NCBI RefSeq assembly: GCF_026130545.1
Contig: NZ_JAMOIM010000006.1
Span: 62,001 to 126,000 of the forward strand
DNA from: Lichenifustis flavocetrariae
Lineage (GTDB): Bacteria > Pseudomonadota > Alphaproteobacteria > Rhizobiales > Beijerinckiaceae
Direction: 5' to 3'
Length of the DNA: 64,000 nucleotides
The translations under genes and the position numbers were made by a program. Shown here one piece after another: positions 33,239-42,269 of the stretch. Every line of letters starts with the position of its first letter. Position 1 is the stretch's first letter. The notes beneath the pieces are model-generated. The model searched no databases. It was not told the DNA's origin and worked only from the letters and a program-made list of their open reading frames with translations.

Positions 33239-34051
33239 CTACTGGCAAATCTTGGCATTCCCTTTAGCGCCGCGCGGCTGCAGGTCGAAATGCCAGTGCG
33301 TCTCGTGGAAGGAATCGGCGCCGGGGCCGAGCGCTGTGTGGAAGAAGCCGCACCCGCCCGCGCGGGCGGCCCTATCGAAGTCGCGTTCCGTCTCGTCCTT
33401 GGGGTTCCCGATCGCCAGATGACGCCCGTTGGCGAAGGCCAGATCGGCGATATCGACCGCGAGTCCCTGGCCATGCGCGCTGATCTTCGCGCCTGGAATG
33501 TGATCACGGGTCCGGCATTCGAACCCTGGCCCGGTGCCGATCGCCGTGACGGCGGTGCCGAAGACACCACGGGTCAGTGGCACAAGAAGCGTGCGGAGAT
33601 AATCGGTGAAGACGAGCGCCGTTGCGCAGGCAAGCGTCGGCCGATCCGGGAAATCGATCGGCAGGCCGCTTGCCGGATCGAGGCCCGTCAATTTCACCGC
33701 GTCGGCTACGACGCAGAGAGGCTCGGGTTGGGGCCCCACGCCGGTAGGCTCGAAGATCACGCCGGCCGCCTTCAATTGCGCCTGGCAACTCGGCTCGATG
33801 GCCGCCACGGGGGGCGGCGCGACCGCCGGCGTGTTGACGGGGGCCGGCACGACAACGGGCTTCTTCGGCGGCGCCGGGGGCCCCTGTTCCTCTTTCGGTG
33901 GTTCGAAAAAGTGTGGGCGTGGCACCGGCAGCGGTGGATCGGGCCTCGGCACGGTCAGATCGGCGCGAGAGGGCGTCGAGGCTCTCGCCGGTTCATGAAG
34001 GAAGACCGTGCTGGCCAAGGCCGCAGCCCCTGCGGAGAGAGCCGCTCGCAT
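33239..34051 (-). CDS. Exported extensin-like_C domain protein
   Basis: A 270-residue product with a signal peptide (RAALSAGAAALASTVFLHEPARAS), a proline-rich linker (about 30-85) and a C-terminal extensin-like domain: CQAQLKAAGVIFEP, CATALVFTDYLRTLLVPL, ISAHGQGLAVDIADLAF and the final SFHETHWHFDLQ. The histidine/aspartate arrangement is reminiscent of metal-dependent peptidoglycan D,D-peptidases, and a cell-wall role is an inference. It lies five bases after the phosphatase gene on the same strand, so the two are probably one unit. Confidence 0.85.
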   Translation of the reverse strand: MRAALSAGAAALASTVFLHEPARASTPSRADLTVPRPDPPLPVPRPHFFEPPKEEQGPPAPPKKPVVVPAPVNTPAVAPPPVAAIEPSCQAQLKAAGVIFEPTGVGPQPEPLCVVADAVKLTGLDPASGLPIDFPDRPTLACATALVFTDYLRTLLVPLTRGVFGTAVTAIGTGPGFECRTRDHIPGAKISAHGQGLAVDIADLAFANGRHLAIGNPKDETERDFDRAARAGGCGFFHTALGPGADSFHETHWHFDLQPRGAKGNAKICQ

Positions 34052-34056
34052 CCGGC

Positions 34057-34677
34057 TCAGGGCGTCATCAATCCCAGCTCGCGCGCGCCGACCGCCGCCA
34101 TGGCGACCTCGTGAGAGCGGGCGTTGGCGTTCATGAAGGTCGCGATCTCGGGTGACCGCGCGAGTTGTCGGGCATAGAGCCGGCCCACGGCAGCGGTAAG
34201 TCGTCCATCGCGCCCGAGGCGCTCGTCGGCAAAACCGATCATCCGCGAGTTCGGCCAGGCCTTCTCGCGCGTGGCCAGGATGCGGCCTAAAATCGCGTCC
34301 TCATCCTCATGCGGCGCCGCTTGCGCCAGAAGCATCGCCATGGCGGCAGTCGAGCGCGAGATGCCCATATGGCAATGCACCAGCAGATGGAGGTCGTCCC
34401 GCGGCTCGGGCTCATGCAGAGCCTGGCCGAATGCCAGGATCGCGTCGACGTGCTCCGGCGTCGGCAACTCCACCGTGCCGCTGGGCTCGATCGCATCGTG
34501 GAACCGCAAGGTCATCCGATGGTGCGCGTCGTAGGCGTCGAAATCGGCCGGGTCCGGGACCTCGGGATCGAGAATCGACAGCACATGGGTGACCGCGCGC
34601 TGCCCATGGTCGCCAAGTTCGGAGAGGCCGCAGATCGTCAGCAGGGAAATGGGTGGAAGGGGAGCTTCGGTCGGCAT
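34057..34677 (-). CDS. Dual-specificity/tyrosine phosphatase family protein
   Basis: About 206 residues. The catalytic loop LLVHCHMGISRSTAAMAMLL has the CX5R signature with C102 and R108. A preceding SILDPEVPDPADF segment and the aspartate-rich VDAILAFG region suit the dual-specificity phosphatase fold. The ATG at 34677 gives MPTEAPLPPISLLTICGLSEL, the expected N-terminus; upstream open sequence is a shadow. It precedes the extensin-like gene. Confidence 0.85.
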   Translation of the reverse strand: MPTEAPLPPISLLTICGLSELGDHGQRAVTHVLSILDPEVPDPADFDAYDAHHRMTLRFHDAIEPSGTVELPTPEHVDAILAFGQALHEPEPRDDLHLLVHCHMGISRSTAAMAMLLAQAAPHEDEDAILGRILATREKAWPNSRMIGFADERLGRDGRLTAAVGRLYARQLARSPEIATFMNANARSHEVAMAAVGARELGLMTP

Positions 34678-34866
34678 GGAGGCGGGTTCCTGGAGTCGGC
34701 CGCAGACCTCATAACCCAAAACGAACGCCCCGACCAAACGATCACGCCTTCGCCGCGCCATGCCTCGGCCGAATCCATCATGTAAGTCCACGTGGTGGCG
34801 ACGAGTGACCCGTGCGATCGTATCCGAAGGGGTGCCTTTTCGACGCGTCCCTGCCATAACGGAAGC

Positions 34867-35556
34867 ATGATGGCAGTGCTCAAAGCCGCCTATACGGCGC
34901 TCATTCTCTACCTGATGCGAAGGCGGCAATTCGACAACGTCAAGTTGCGAACCTATTTCCGGAAGCATTATGGGATCGACGTCGGCCTGTATTCCTACGG
35001 ATGTTTCGACCGCTGGCGGATGCCAGGTCCGTTGCGGGTCGGGCGCTATTGTTCGATCGCCGGCACGGTACGCTCGACCAACAACAACCACCCGATCACG
35101 GCCCTGACGACCCACCCCGTCCTCTACGAGCGGAAATTCGGCGGCATCGAGGTCGACCACGAATGGCAGGGCCGGCTCACCATCGGCGACGATGTCTGGA
35201 TCGGTCACAACGTCGTCATCCTTCCCGGCTGCCAAAACATCGGACGCGGCGCGATCGTGGGAGCGGGATCAATCGTCACCCGGAACGTCGAGCCTTATAC
35301 GATCGTGGCCGGCAATCCGGCCCGCAAGCTTCGGGACCGGTTCCCTCCGGACCTGATTGCCACGATCGAAGCGAGCCGCTGGTGGGAGCTCGACATCCCG
35401 GCTTTGCGGGCTCTGATTCAACAAGACCGCGCGCTCGTTTATCATCCAACCGCTGAGAGCCTCGCGGCCTGGATGGCAGCGGCGCAAGCCCAAGGCAATG
35501 GGGAACCGACCGCGCCGGGTACGGTGCGCCGGGAGAGCGACCGAAGTTTGCCTTGA
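34867..35556 (+). CDS. Hexapeptide (CatB/Vat-type) acetyltransferase
   Basis: About 229 residues. Left-handed beta-helix with the xenobiotic-acetyltransferase-type insert: GRYCSIAGTVRSTNNNHPITALTTHPVLYE, then TIGDDVWIGHNVVILPGCQNIGRGAIVGAGSIVTRNV and GNPARKLRDRFP. The catalytic histidine is likely in NHPI. In surface-sugar clusters such enzymes acetylate glycans rather than antibiotics. Starts at the first of two ATGs after CGGAAGC. A plus-strand rhamnosyltransferase-like gene follows. Confidence 0.85.
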   Translation: MMAVLKAAYTALILYLMRRRQFDNVKLRTYFRKHYGIDVGLYSYGCFDRWRMPGPLRVGRYCSIAGTVRSTNNNHPITALTTHPVLYERKFGGIEVDHEWQGRLTIGDDVWIGHNVVILPGCQNIGRGAIVGAGSIVTRNVEPYTIVAGNPARKLRDRFPPDLIATIEASRWWELDIPALRALIQQDRALVYHPTAESLAAWMAAAQAQGNGEPTAPGTVRRESDRSLP

Positions 35557-35591
35557 GGGTCCAGATCGGCTACCCCCTTCCGTAAGGTTAC

Positions 35592-35615
35592 AGCCTCGGT
35601 CGACGGACCGAGGCT
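35592..35615 (+). terminator. Perfect 10-bp hairpin between acetyltransferase and glycosyltransferase genes
   Basis: AGCCTCGGTC pairs with GACCGAGGCT around GACG. Downstream bases are GGTCCCATTT, so the U-run is poor. It may be a weak terminator or an mRNA-stabilising hairpin for the gene in front. Confidence 0.5.
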
Positions 35616-35662
35616 GGTCCCATTTCGGTAGGCTCTGGTGTGCGGAAGTCTCGAGAGGTGTG

Positions 35663-36526
35663 ATGCAGCAACGCGCCAGAGTCGTTCACGTCATTCTCAC
35701 GCGCTTCAACTGTCGCTTCGTCGACAAGGATTTTCCGGCTCGCACCCAACCCGGTTGGCTCGAGAGCCGCTTCGAGTTGTTCGAGCGGTACTGCCTGCCG
35801 ACCATGAAGGCGCAGACCGATCAGAATTTCGAGTGGGCAGTCTTCTTTGACGCGCAGACGCCGGACCCCTTCATTCGCCGGGCACGTGAGCTCTTCAAGG
35901 ATCATCCGAATTTCCACATCCGTTTCCTTGAGGTCTATACGGGGCAGCACCTGAAGGACGATCTGAAGCTCCTGCTGGCGGATCGGTGTGACTGGCTCGT
36001 GTCGACGCGACTCGACAATGACGACGGGTTGGGCGCGACCTTTGTCGAACAGGTTCAGCGGCAGGTTGCCGCCGGTCGACGCGAAGCCATCAACTTTGCC
36101 AAAGGTTTGCTTCTCGGCCTGAAGGGGCTCTACGTGAGCCGTCAGGCCAGCAATGCGTTTCTGTCGCTGTCTGAGCCGTTCGATGGATTCGAGACGGTTC
36201 TGTATTGCCCCCACAAGGAAATGAGCCGGTTCGTGCCGATCCGGGATGTCGAGGCGCCGCCGCTCTGGCTGCAGGTGATCCATGGCGGGAACATTTCCAA
36301 CAAGCTGCGAGGGCGGCGGATGCTCCGCGCCAAACTGCCCTCCGGCTTCGAATCGGTACCTGAACTCTCGACGCCGACCGTCAAAGAATCGGCCATGGTT
36401 GTGTATGTTGAGAACATGACCGTCGCCTTGGTGTGGGCCGCCAGGGACTTCGCGGCGCAGGCCTACCGCCGCCTTCGCGCGCTGTTCAGGAGGCAATCGC
36501 CAGATTTGATCAAGCCGGTCCGCTGA
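35663..36526 (+). CDS. Putative rhamnosyltransferase (Rhamno_transf family)
   Basis: The 287-residue product has the family's layout: VVHVILTRFNCRF at the N-terminus, WLESRFELFERYCLPTMKAQTDQNFEWAVFFD, the DxD-like LVSTRLDNDDGLGATFVEQV, and the acidic FDGFETVLYCPHKEMS. Family members are thought to transfer rhamnose to surface polymers, although few have been tested. The ATG at 35663 was chosen because it follows GAGAGGTG; upstream open sequence is unlike the family. No membrane segment. Confidence 0.82.
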   Translation: MQQRARVVHVILTRFNCRFVDKDFPARTQPGWLESRFELFERYCLPTMKAQTDQNFEWAVFFDAQTPDPFIRRARELFKDHPNFHIRFLEVYTGQHLKDDLKLLLADRCDWLVSTRLDNDDGLGATFVEQVQRQVAAGRREAINFAKGLLLGLKGLYVSRQASNAFLSLSEPFDGFETVLYCPHKEMSRFVPIRDVEAPPLWLQVIHGGNISNKLRGRRMLRAKLPSGFESVPELSTPTVKESAMVVYVENMTVALVWAARDFAAQAYRRLRALFRRQSPDLIKPVR

Positions 36527-36754
36527 CGTGGGTCAGATCCGACGCGACTTACTACATGCTCGTGCCCGGGCTTCTTGCACGGGATGCCGGTTGAACGGCC
36601 GGGGAAGCGGTTCCTTATGCTCCATTCGTCGGGCGACCCGGCGGTGAGCATCTGCTCATTCAGCCCGCGCGAGCGCTCACTCCAAGCGTTGGCGGGTACC
36701 TGCCGAAGCCGGTCGACCTCAACTCTCCAGTGCCATTGCCCGACAGCCCGCGTG

Positions 36755-37345
36755 TCAAAACATGCGGCAAGCGTAAAAGCGGACCAGGCTTCTTCGCGAT
36801 CCAAATCCCTGTTGGAGGCTGCCTTCGATGAAGTTATGGCCCCCGGCCTGAGTGATGGTCGGTCCGCCCGTCAAGGTCTGCCAGCCCGCGCCATTGCTGG
36901 GCCTGACAAAGGCAATGTGGCCAGACTGCTTGGGGTTCGGGTTTTTATAGGACGCAACGGTAAGTCGTCCCTCGTCCGCCGACGCTTGTGCCTCGCGTTC
37001 GCCGGCGAGGGCTCTCCAGCCGAAGGCGTGGCCTAAGTCTCGCAGCCAGTCGGCTTGCGCATTGGCGAGAAGCTGCTGGCCATGCTCCGGCGGACGCAGG
37101 ATGTAGACGCCAACCCGCATCGCAAGAGCCGCCACGAAAGCGCTGCAATGGGTATGTGCGTCGGTCCCGCCTGGCTTTGCCTTGTTTGCTCGTCCCGTTT
37201 CCCAGTCGACATTCCACCCCGACAGCCAAAGATGATCGACCCCACTGGAGTCGAACAGGTCCTCAGGACGCCAGTCGCCGCTGCGGGACGGGTGCCGGCC
37301 GCGAGACGACAGACTATGTGCTGCCTCAAGATATGTCGCGATCAC
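36755..37345 (-). CDS. Unknown C/H amidase-like protein (NlpC/CHAP-like pattern)
   Basis: About 196 residues from a GTG preceded by GAGGGGGG; a TTG five codons upstream is the alternative. The pattern HTHCSAFVAALAMRVGVYILRPPEHG puts a nucleophile-like C67 at the start of a helix, and SGHIAFVRPS has H143 on a strand; C, H and the later Q/N (GGPTITQAGGHNF) resemble an NlpC/P60- or CHAP-type papain fold. No signal peptide is evident, which argues against a wall hydrolase. It is isolated between two gene-free gaps. Confidence 0.55.
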   Translation of the reverse strand: MIATYLEAAHSLSSRGRHPSRSGDWRPEDLFDSSGVDHLWLSGWNVDWETGRANKAKPGGTDAHTHCSAFVAALAMRVGVYILRPPEHGQQLLANAQADWLRDLGHAFGWRALAGEREAQASADEGRLTVASYKNPNPKQSGHIAFVRPSNGAGWQTLTGGPTITQAGGHNFIEGSLQQGFGSRRSLVRFYACRMF

Positions 37346-37552
37346 GTCGACCCCCCTCAATCCGGTGGGTCTACAAAATCACAGCGCCAGACCGAAGTCT
37401 GTGCGACGGCTCACGTTGCAGCCTTGACGGCTTGTGCCGTCCTGGCTGCACTCGGGCGCAAGGAACACCTCCATCTTTCAGCAGGCAGGGAGGTGGCACC
37501 AATGGGCATGCTGCGACCGGCGCCCGATTGTTCCTCTCAGCGCAGAAGGGTC

Positions 37553-37969
37553 TTACGCCGTGCTAAAGGTGAAATATTTGTGCCCGGCATAGCTCGTAAC
37601 GATCGGGCTTAGCACGCCGATGATATGGGCTGTCGTCTCCACGTGCCACGTATCGTGAAGGGCGGGGAGCAGCCAATCGGCCAGCACGATGCTGACGATC
37701 CAGACCTGGACGAGAGCCGCGAGGTTGATGAGGCAGAAGCGCAACGTCTCGGCATGCGCGGCCCGTCCCGATGTTTCGAAGACGAGAACCTTCATGGACA
37801 GATAGGCGGTCATCATGCCGACCAGATAGGCCAGCACGATCGACACCTGGTAGCTCAGGACCTGCGAGAACAGGATACGGGCCATGATGTTGCAGGCCGC
37901 CGCGAAGCCGCCGCAGAGGGCGAATCGGAGAAACTGCGAAGGAATGAGGGCAATGGCGCGGTCTCTCAT
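37553..37969 (-). CDS. GtrA-family four-helix membrane protein (possible polyprenyl-P-sugar flippase)
   Basis: A 138-residue product with four transmembrane segments (about 14-33, 40-60, 78-97, 110-132) and the family's FALCGGFAAACNIMARIL and SPIVTSYAGHKYFTF. GtrA proteins help move undecaprenyl-phosphate sugars across the membrane. In mycobacteria the GtrA protein Rv3789 lies directly beside dprE1 and dprE2 and has been proposed to flip decaprenyl-phospho-arabinose; the same genes occur here, so that role is inferred. Last gene of the six-gene operon; four-base overlap upstream. Confidence 0.85.
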   Translation of the reverse strand: MRDRAIALIPSQFLRFALCGGFAAACNIMARILFSQVLSYQVSIVLAYLVGMMTAYLSMKVLVFETSGRAAHAETLRFCLINLAALVQVWIVSIVLADWLLPALHDTWHVETTAHIIGVLSPIVTSYAGHKYFTFSTA

Positions 37970-39249
37970 ACCGGGATCGCCTCAGCCATCATGCGGCCGT
38001 AGCGGATGCTTTCCGACACGCCGCGGTCTTCGGGATAGTAATAGCAGGTGTCGGCGATCTGCAGCCCGGCGATCGGGGTCTGGATCGGCGGGAGCTTGTC
38101 GCGAAAGTTCGGCTCGCACACCGGCTGGGCGTAGCGCAGACGCCCCACGGTCGAGTCGATCAGGTCGTCGGGTTTGATGTCGGGGGCGATCCGCCGGATG
38201 TAGCCGAAGGCCTCCTCGACGAAGCTGGCGTCGTCCCAGCTCCATTTCGGGTTCGTGGTCGGCATGTAATAGGGCACGTAGATCACCGTGTCCTTGACAG
38301 GCCGCAGGTTGGAAAATTCGATCAGGCCCGGGATCTCGATCGTGGGGTCGACGATATTGAGCCAGAAATTCTTGGAGACTGAGCGCTTCAGCTTGAGCAG
38401 CAGGCACACGACGCCGATGTTGCGGATCGCCGCATAGCGGGCTTTCCAATCCTCCGGCATGTCGGGCACGAGCTTGGCGATGAGCGGGGTCGGCACCGTC
38501 GAGATCACCGCATCGGCGGGGTAGGTCTGGCCTCCGGCCTCGACGCCGCTCACGCGGCCGTCGGCAGTCTTGACGAGCGTCGCCGGCGCACCGAGATGCA
38601 GCCGCCCCCCCTTTGCCTCGAAAGCTCGAACCAGCGCGTCCACCAGGGTCTGCGTGCCGCCCTCGATGTAGCCGAGTTCCTCCTGGAAGATCGATTTTCG
38701 CGAATTGCCGATCCGCTTGACCCGGGTTGCGATCCAGGACGCCGAGATGTCGTCGGCCAGCTCATAGAACTTCAAATGGAAGAGACGCTTCCACAGCGTC
38801 TCGTAGACCTCCCGTCCCGATCCGCCTTCGAGCCATTGCCGGGCGGTCAGGTGCTCGATGCCGTCGAAGGTGCGGCGCTTGGTCGTGTAGAACATCTGCA
38901 GACCGGTGCGGATCTTCGCCCAAAGGCTAAGATGCGGGAAGGTGAGCAGCGAGATCGGATCGCCCCACGGCCTGATCTTGCCGCCGATATAATAGCCCAT
39001 CTTGGTCGGGCGCCATTTCATGGCCTCGGCGAGACCGAGTTCCTTCATCAGCGCGAAGGTCGGTGCGTCGGATTTGCAGACGAAATGGTAGAAGCGCTCG
39101 ATCGAAAGCCCGCCGAAGTCGAGGTGGGCCGCCATGCCCCCCGCTACGCTATCGGCTTCGATGAGGTCGACCGAATGGCCGAGGGTCACGGCGCGATGGG
39201 CTGCGGCGAGACCCATGGGGCCTGCACCGATGATCACAAGACGAGCCAT
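37966..39249 (-). CDS. FAD-dependent oxidoreductase (amine oxidase/UGM-like fold)
   Basis: The 427-residue product begins with an FAD-binding Rossmann motif (LVIIGAGPMGLAAAHRA) and continues with the SIERFYHFVCKSDAPTFALMKELGL block and a C-terminal nucleotide-binding line (IADTCYYYPEDRGVSESIRYGRMMAEAI). This fold includes UDP-galactopyranose mutase-like and protoporphyrinogen/amine oxidase-like enzymes; the exact reaction is not clear. Gene order suggests a step on a lipid-linked or nucleotide sugar. It overlaps gtrA by four bases and follows the epimerase by four. Confidence 0.8.
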   Translation of the reverse strand: MARLVIIGAGPMGLAAAHRAVTLGHSVDLIEADSVAGGMAAHLDFGGLSIERFYHFVCKSDAPTFALMKELGLAEAMKWRPTKMGYYIGGKIRPWGDPISLLTFPHLSLWAKIRTGLQMFYTTKRRTFDGIEHLTARQWLEGGSGREVYETLWKRLFHLKFYELADDISASWIATRVKRIGNSRKSIFQEELGYIEGGTQTLVDALVRAFEAKGGRLHLGAPATLVKTADGRVSGVEAGGQTYPADAVISTVPTPLIAKLVPDMPEDWKARYAAIRNIGVVCLLLKLKRSVSKNFWLNIVDPTIEIPGLIEFSNLRPVKDTVIYVPYYMPTTNPKWSWDDASFVEEAFGYIRRIAPDIKPDDLIDSTVGRLRYAQPVCEPNFRDKLPPIQTPIAGLQIADTCYYYPEDRGVSESIRYGRMMAEAIPV

Positions 39250-39253
39250 GGTC

Positions 39254-40186
39254 TCAGAAATCCAAAGTGATGGGGGCGTAGCGCGGATCGAGGTAGGTTT
39301 CCTCCAACGCGGCCTTCAGAGGCGTCGCGGTCACGCCGAAGCGGGCAGGCCAATCGATGACCGGGAAGGTTTCAGGAATGATCAGCGCTTCAAGTTGCTT
39401 GGTCGTGAAGGGAGGATTCTTGTCGACCAGCGCGTAAACCGTGAGCAACAGCCAGAACAGGCGATAGGGAATGTAGACGATCCTGGCCTTGGGTTTCACG
39501 ATGTCGTGGATGAGCTGGATCAGCGCCCCATAGTCGATCTGCTCGCGACCCGAGATATCGAACGTGCCGGTGGGTTTTGATTCCAGGCAGGAGGCGATGA
39601 TGCTGGCGAAATCGCCCACATAGAGCGGCTGCCGGATGAAGCGCCCGTTGCCGGGGATCGGGAAGACCGGTGCCTTCTCCATGAAACGACGGAGCCATCC
39701 CAGATGCTTGCGGTCGAACCATCCAAACATCAAGGTCGGGCGCAACGCCACATGCGGGATTTCCACCGTGTCGATGAAGCGCTCCTGCGCGGTCTTGCTC
39801 TGCGTGTAGAAGTCGTTGGCTTTGGAATTCACGACCGACGACGAGATATGCACGAAATACGGCACATTGTGCTGGCGCATGGCGTCAACGATGCGCTCGG
39901 TCGCCCGTACGTTATTGTCGATGAATTCCTTTTCGACGAGACCGCCGATCTGCGCCTGGTTCAGCACCACGGCATCGGCGCCCGCGAAGGCATCCGCCCA
40001 GTCGCCCGGCTGCGCCAGATCCGCCTGGATGATCTCCAGGTCGGGATGCATGCGCTTGAGCAGCGGCGTGTTGGTCGGATGCTTGTCGATGCCGATCAGG
40101 CGCATGTCGCTGCGAGGCGCGAGGCGCGCGAACAGGTTTTGGCCGACCAGTCCGGCCGCGCCCGTGATGACGATCTTTCGGGTCAT
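39254..40186 (-). CDS. Extended SDR (NAD-dependent epimerase/dehydratase-like)
   Basis: About 310 residues from the ATG at 40186, overlapping the DprE2-like stop. ITGAAGLVGQNLF gives the cofactor site and FVHISSSVVNSKANDFYTQSKTAQERFIDT the SxnYxxxK catalytic set. It could act on a nucleotide sugar or on a lipid-linked keto intermediate in the same pathway. There is no equivalent in the mycobacterial dprE locus, so its role here is open. Confidence 0.8.
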   Translation of the reverse strand: MTRKIVITGAAGLVGQNLFARLAPRSDMRLIGIDKHPTNTPLLKRMHPDLEIIQADLAQPGDWADAFAGADAVVLNQAQIGGLVEKEFIDNNVRATERIVDAMRQHNVPYFVHISSSVVNSKANDFYTQSKTAQERFIDTVEIPHVALRPTLMFGWFDRKHLGWLRRFMEKAPVFPIPGNGRFIRQPLYVGDFASIIASCLESKPTGTFDISGREQIDYGALIQLIHDIVKPKARIVYIPYRLFWLLLTVYALVDKNPPFTTKQLEALIIPETFPVIDWPARFGVTATPLKAALEETYLDPRYAPITLDF

Positions 40187-40920
40187 ATGTTCATACGGTT
40201 GAAGATGAAGGTGGGCAGGTGGCGGATGATCAACATGATGAAGCGCCAGTGCCAGGGAGCGTAGAGCACCGGGCCGCCCCGGTCGGCCGCGCGTCGAACC
40301 ACGGCGGCCACCTGTTCGGGGGTCGCCCACAAAGCTCCCTTGCGGTTGAAACTCTCTGTCATCGGCGTGATCGTCGGACCGGGTTTCACCACGACGACAC
40401 GCGGTCCCTGACCGGCGAAGCGGTGCGCGAGCCCTTCGACAAGCGTGGCGAGGCCGGCCTTGGCGGCGCCATAGATGAAATTCGCGCGCCTGCCGCGATC
40501 GCCGGCGACCGATCCGATCACCACGAGCGAGCCACGGCCGAGCTTCTCGAGCGCGCCCGCCGCGGCCAGGGTCCAGGCGGCGGCCGAGTTGAAGTTGATG
40601 CGCAGGATCTCTTCGGCCTGGGCCGGATCCCGTTCGGCCGGCCCCTGATCGCCCAGGATGCCGTAGGCGAGGATGATGTGATCGACGCCGCCGATCTGCG
40701 CCACGAAACGTGCAAAATCCGCCTCGATGCCATGCGGATCGGCAAGATCGCGAACCGCGACCTCGGCCTTGGCGGCGCCGCGGATCAGAAGATCGTCCCG
40801 GATGGCGAGCAACCGATCCTCCCGCCGCGCCACGAGCAGCAGGTCGGCGCCTTCTTTGGCGTAAAGCCGGGCCGTGGCTTCGGCAATCGCCGAGGTCGCG
40901 CCGAGGATGATAACCCGCAA
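40183..40920 (-). CDS. dprE2: DprE2-like keto-reductase (polyprenyl-P-ribose to arabinose epimerisation)
   Basis: Classical SDR of about 245 residues. The TTG at 40920 is seven bases after AGGAGG and gives MRVIILGATSAIAEATARLY, the normal N-terminus for this family; a GTG at 40926 is too close to the Shine-Dalgarno. The catalytic set is VIGSVAGDRG and FIYGAAKAGLATLVEG. A C-terminal basic-hydrophobic segment (WRFIMLIIRHLPTFIFNR) fits membrane association, as in DprE2. With DprE1 it would convert polyprenyl-phospho-ribose to the arabinose epimer via a 2-keto intermediate. Confidence 0.85.
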   Translation of the reverse strand: MRVIILGATSAIAEATARLYAKEGADLLLVARREDRLLAIRDDLLIRGAAKAEVAVRDLADPHGIEADFARFVAQIGGVDHIILAYGILGDQGPAERDPAQAEEILRINFNSAAAWTLAAAGALEKLGRGSLVVIGSVAGDRGRRANFIYGAAKAGLATLVEGLAHRFAGQGPRVVVVKPGPTITPMTESFNRKGALWATPEQVAAVVRRAADRGGPVLYAPWHWRFIMLIIRHLPTFIFNRMNI

Positions 40921-40931
40921 AACCACTCCTC

Positions 40932-42269
40932 CTATGCGGCAGCCTGCATGCGGCGCCAAAACCGCGACGAGAATTGAGGATCGACGTGGTGCTCAAACGC
41001 ACCGAGAGCCGGATAGCCGGACCGGAACAGATCCGGCGGCAGGCGCCCATCCTTGGCCGGGTAGAGCCTGCCGCCCGCTTCTCGCACGATGGCGTCGAGC
41101 CGATCAAGCAGGGAGAGCGTGTCGGACCCGCGATTGGGAAAATCGAGCGCCAGTGTCGTGCCCTCCCGTGGGAAGGACAAAAGGCCCGGAGAGACGCGAT
41201 CGCCGAAGGTCTTCAACACGGCCAGAAAAGAACCCTGACCGGCCGCCGCGATGGTTTGGAGCATGGCGCGGGTCGCCTCGCGCGCCGCTGACGGCGGCAC
41301 GACCGACTGGTATTGGTACATGCCGCGCCGCCCATAGATGCGGTTCCAGTGCCGCAATGCGTCGAGCGGATAGAAGAACGACAGGGCGGGGACGACCGCC
41401 TTGCCGGCCTTCATGCGCGAGCGCCAGTTGTAGAGCGTGTTGAATGCCCGGACCGAAAGTCCGTTCAGCGCCAGTTCGGGAAATTCGAAGGGCACCGCCG
41501 GCCCGGTCTTGTCGGCGAGCAGGCGCGTGCCGGTCGGTGCATGCCGGCCGCGTGAGAAGATGCCACGGCCGAGGCTCGCGCCAGTGGCCAGGCAATCCAC
41601 CCAGGCCACGGTGTAATCGAAGCCCGCCTCGCTCTCGGCCGCGATGGCGAAGAAGCCATCGAGATCGTCGAACGGGACGGTTTCGGTGTCCATCAAGGCG
41701 CTGCCGGCCGGGATGACCTCAAATTCCACCCAGGTGATGATGCCAGTGAGGCCGAGCCCACCCACCGTGGCGGCGAAAAGACCGGTCGGGTCGTCGGGTG
41801 TCAGTTCCCATTCTACACCGTCCGAGCGCAGCAAGCCGAGCCGGCGCACCCAGCACCCGAAGGTGCCCGCGCCGTGATGGTTCTTTCCGTGGACATCGTT
41901 TGCCACCGCGCCGCCGAGGGTGACGAAGCGGGTTCCCGGTGTCACAGGAAGAAAATGGCCCGACCGCAGCAGGATCGGCAGCAGCGCGTCGAAGGTCATG
42001 CCGGCCTCGGCCCGCATTGTCCGGCGGGCCGGATCGAAGGCGATGCCGCGGTCGAGACCCGTCATGTCGATGACGGTCTGGCCGCCATTGAGGCCACTGT
42101 CGCCGTAGGAGCGCCTGGCCCCGATGGCAAGACAGGAGCGGCCCGCTGCGGTGTCTTCCCGAAGCAAGCCCGGCAGATCCTCGCGCCAAAGGGGACGCGC
42201 CACGTCCTGGGTTTCGCGAATGACGCGACCCCAGGACAGCACGCCCTCGGTCGGAGCGAAGCGGGTCAC
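40932..42269 (-). CDS. dprE1: DprE1-like FAD oxidase (polyprenyl-P-ribose 2'-oxidase)
   Basis: The 445-residue product matches mycobacterial DprE1 in order and motif: ARRSYGDSGLNGGQTVIDMT (51-70), PVTPGTRFVTLGGAVANDVHGKNHH (108-132, FAD-binding), MYQYQSVVP (318-325), and RLYPAKDGR (401-409) with the catalytic-type lysine K406. In M. tuberculosis the benzothiazinone target C387 lies in NICVDFP; here the same place reads TLALDFP, with alanine at about residue 374. Overlaps the UbiA gene by four bases. Confidence 0.92.
   Translation of the reverse strand: MTRFAPTEGVLSWGRVIRETQDVARPLWREDLPGLLREDTAAGRSCLAIGARRSYGDSGLNGGQTVIDMTGLDRGIAFDPARRTMRAEAGMTFDALLPILLRSGHFLPVTPGTRFVTLGGAVANDVHGKNHHGAGTFGCWVRRLGLLRSDGVEWELTPDDPTGLFAATVGGLGLTGIITWVEFEVIPAGSALMDTETVPFDDLDGFFAIAAESEAGFDYTVAWVDCLATGASLGRGIFSRGRHAPTGTRLLADKTGPAVPFEFPELALNGLSVRAFNTLYNWRSRMKAGKAVVPALSFFYPLDALRHWNRIYGRRGMYQYQSVVPPSAAREATRAMLQTIAAAGQGSFLAVLKTFGDRVSPGLLSFPREGTTLALDFPNRGSDTLSLLDRLDAIVREAGGRLYPAKDGRLPPDLFRSGYPALGAFEHHVDPQFSSRFWRRMQAAA

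Noticed and set aside
35592-35615. Hairpin as a full terminator
   Set aside because: Perfect stem but poor U-run; kept only as a low-confidence structure.
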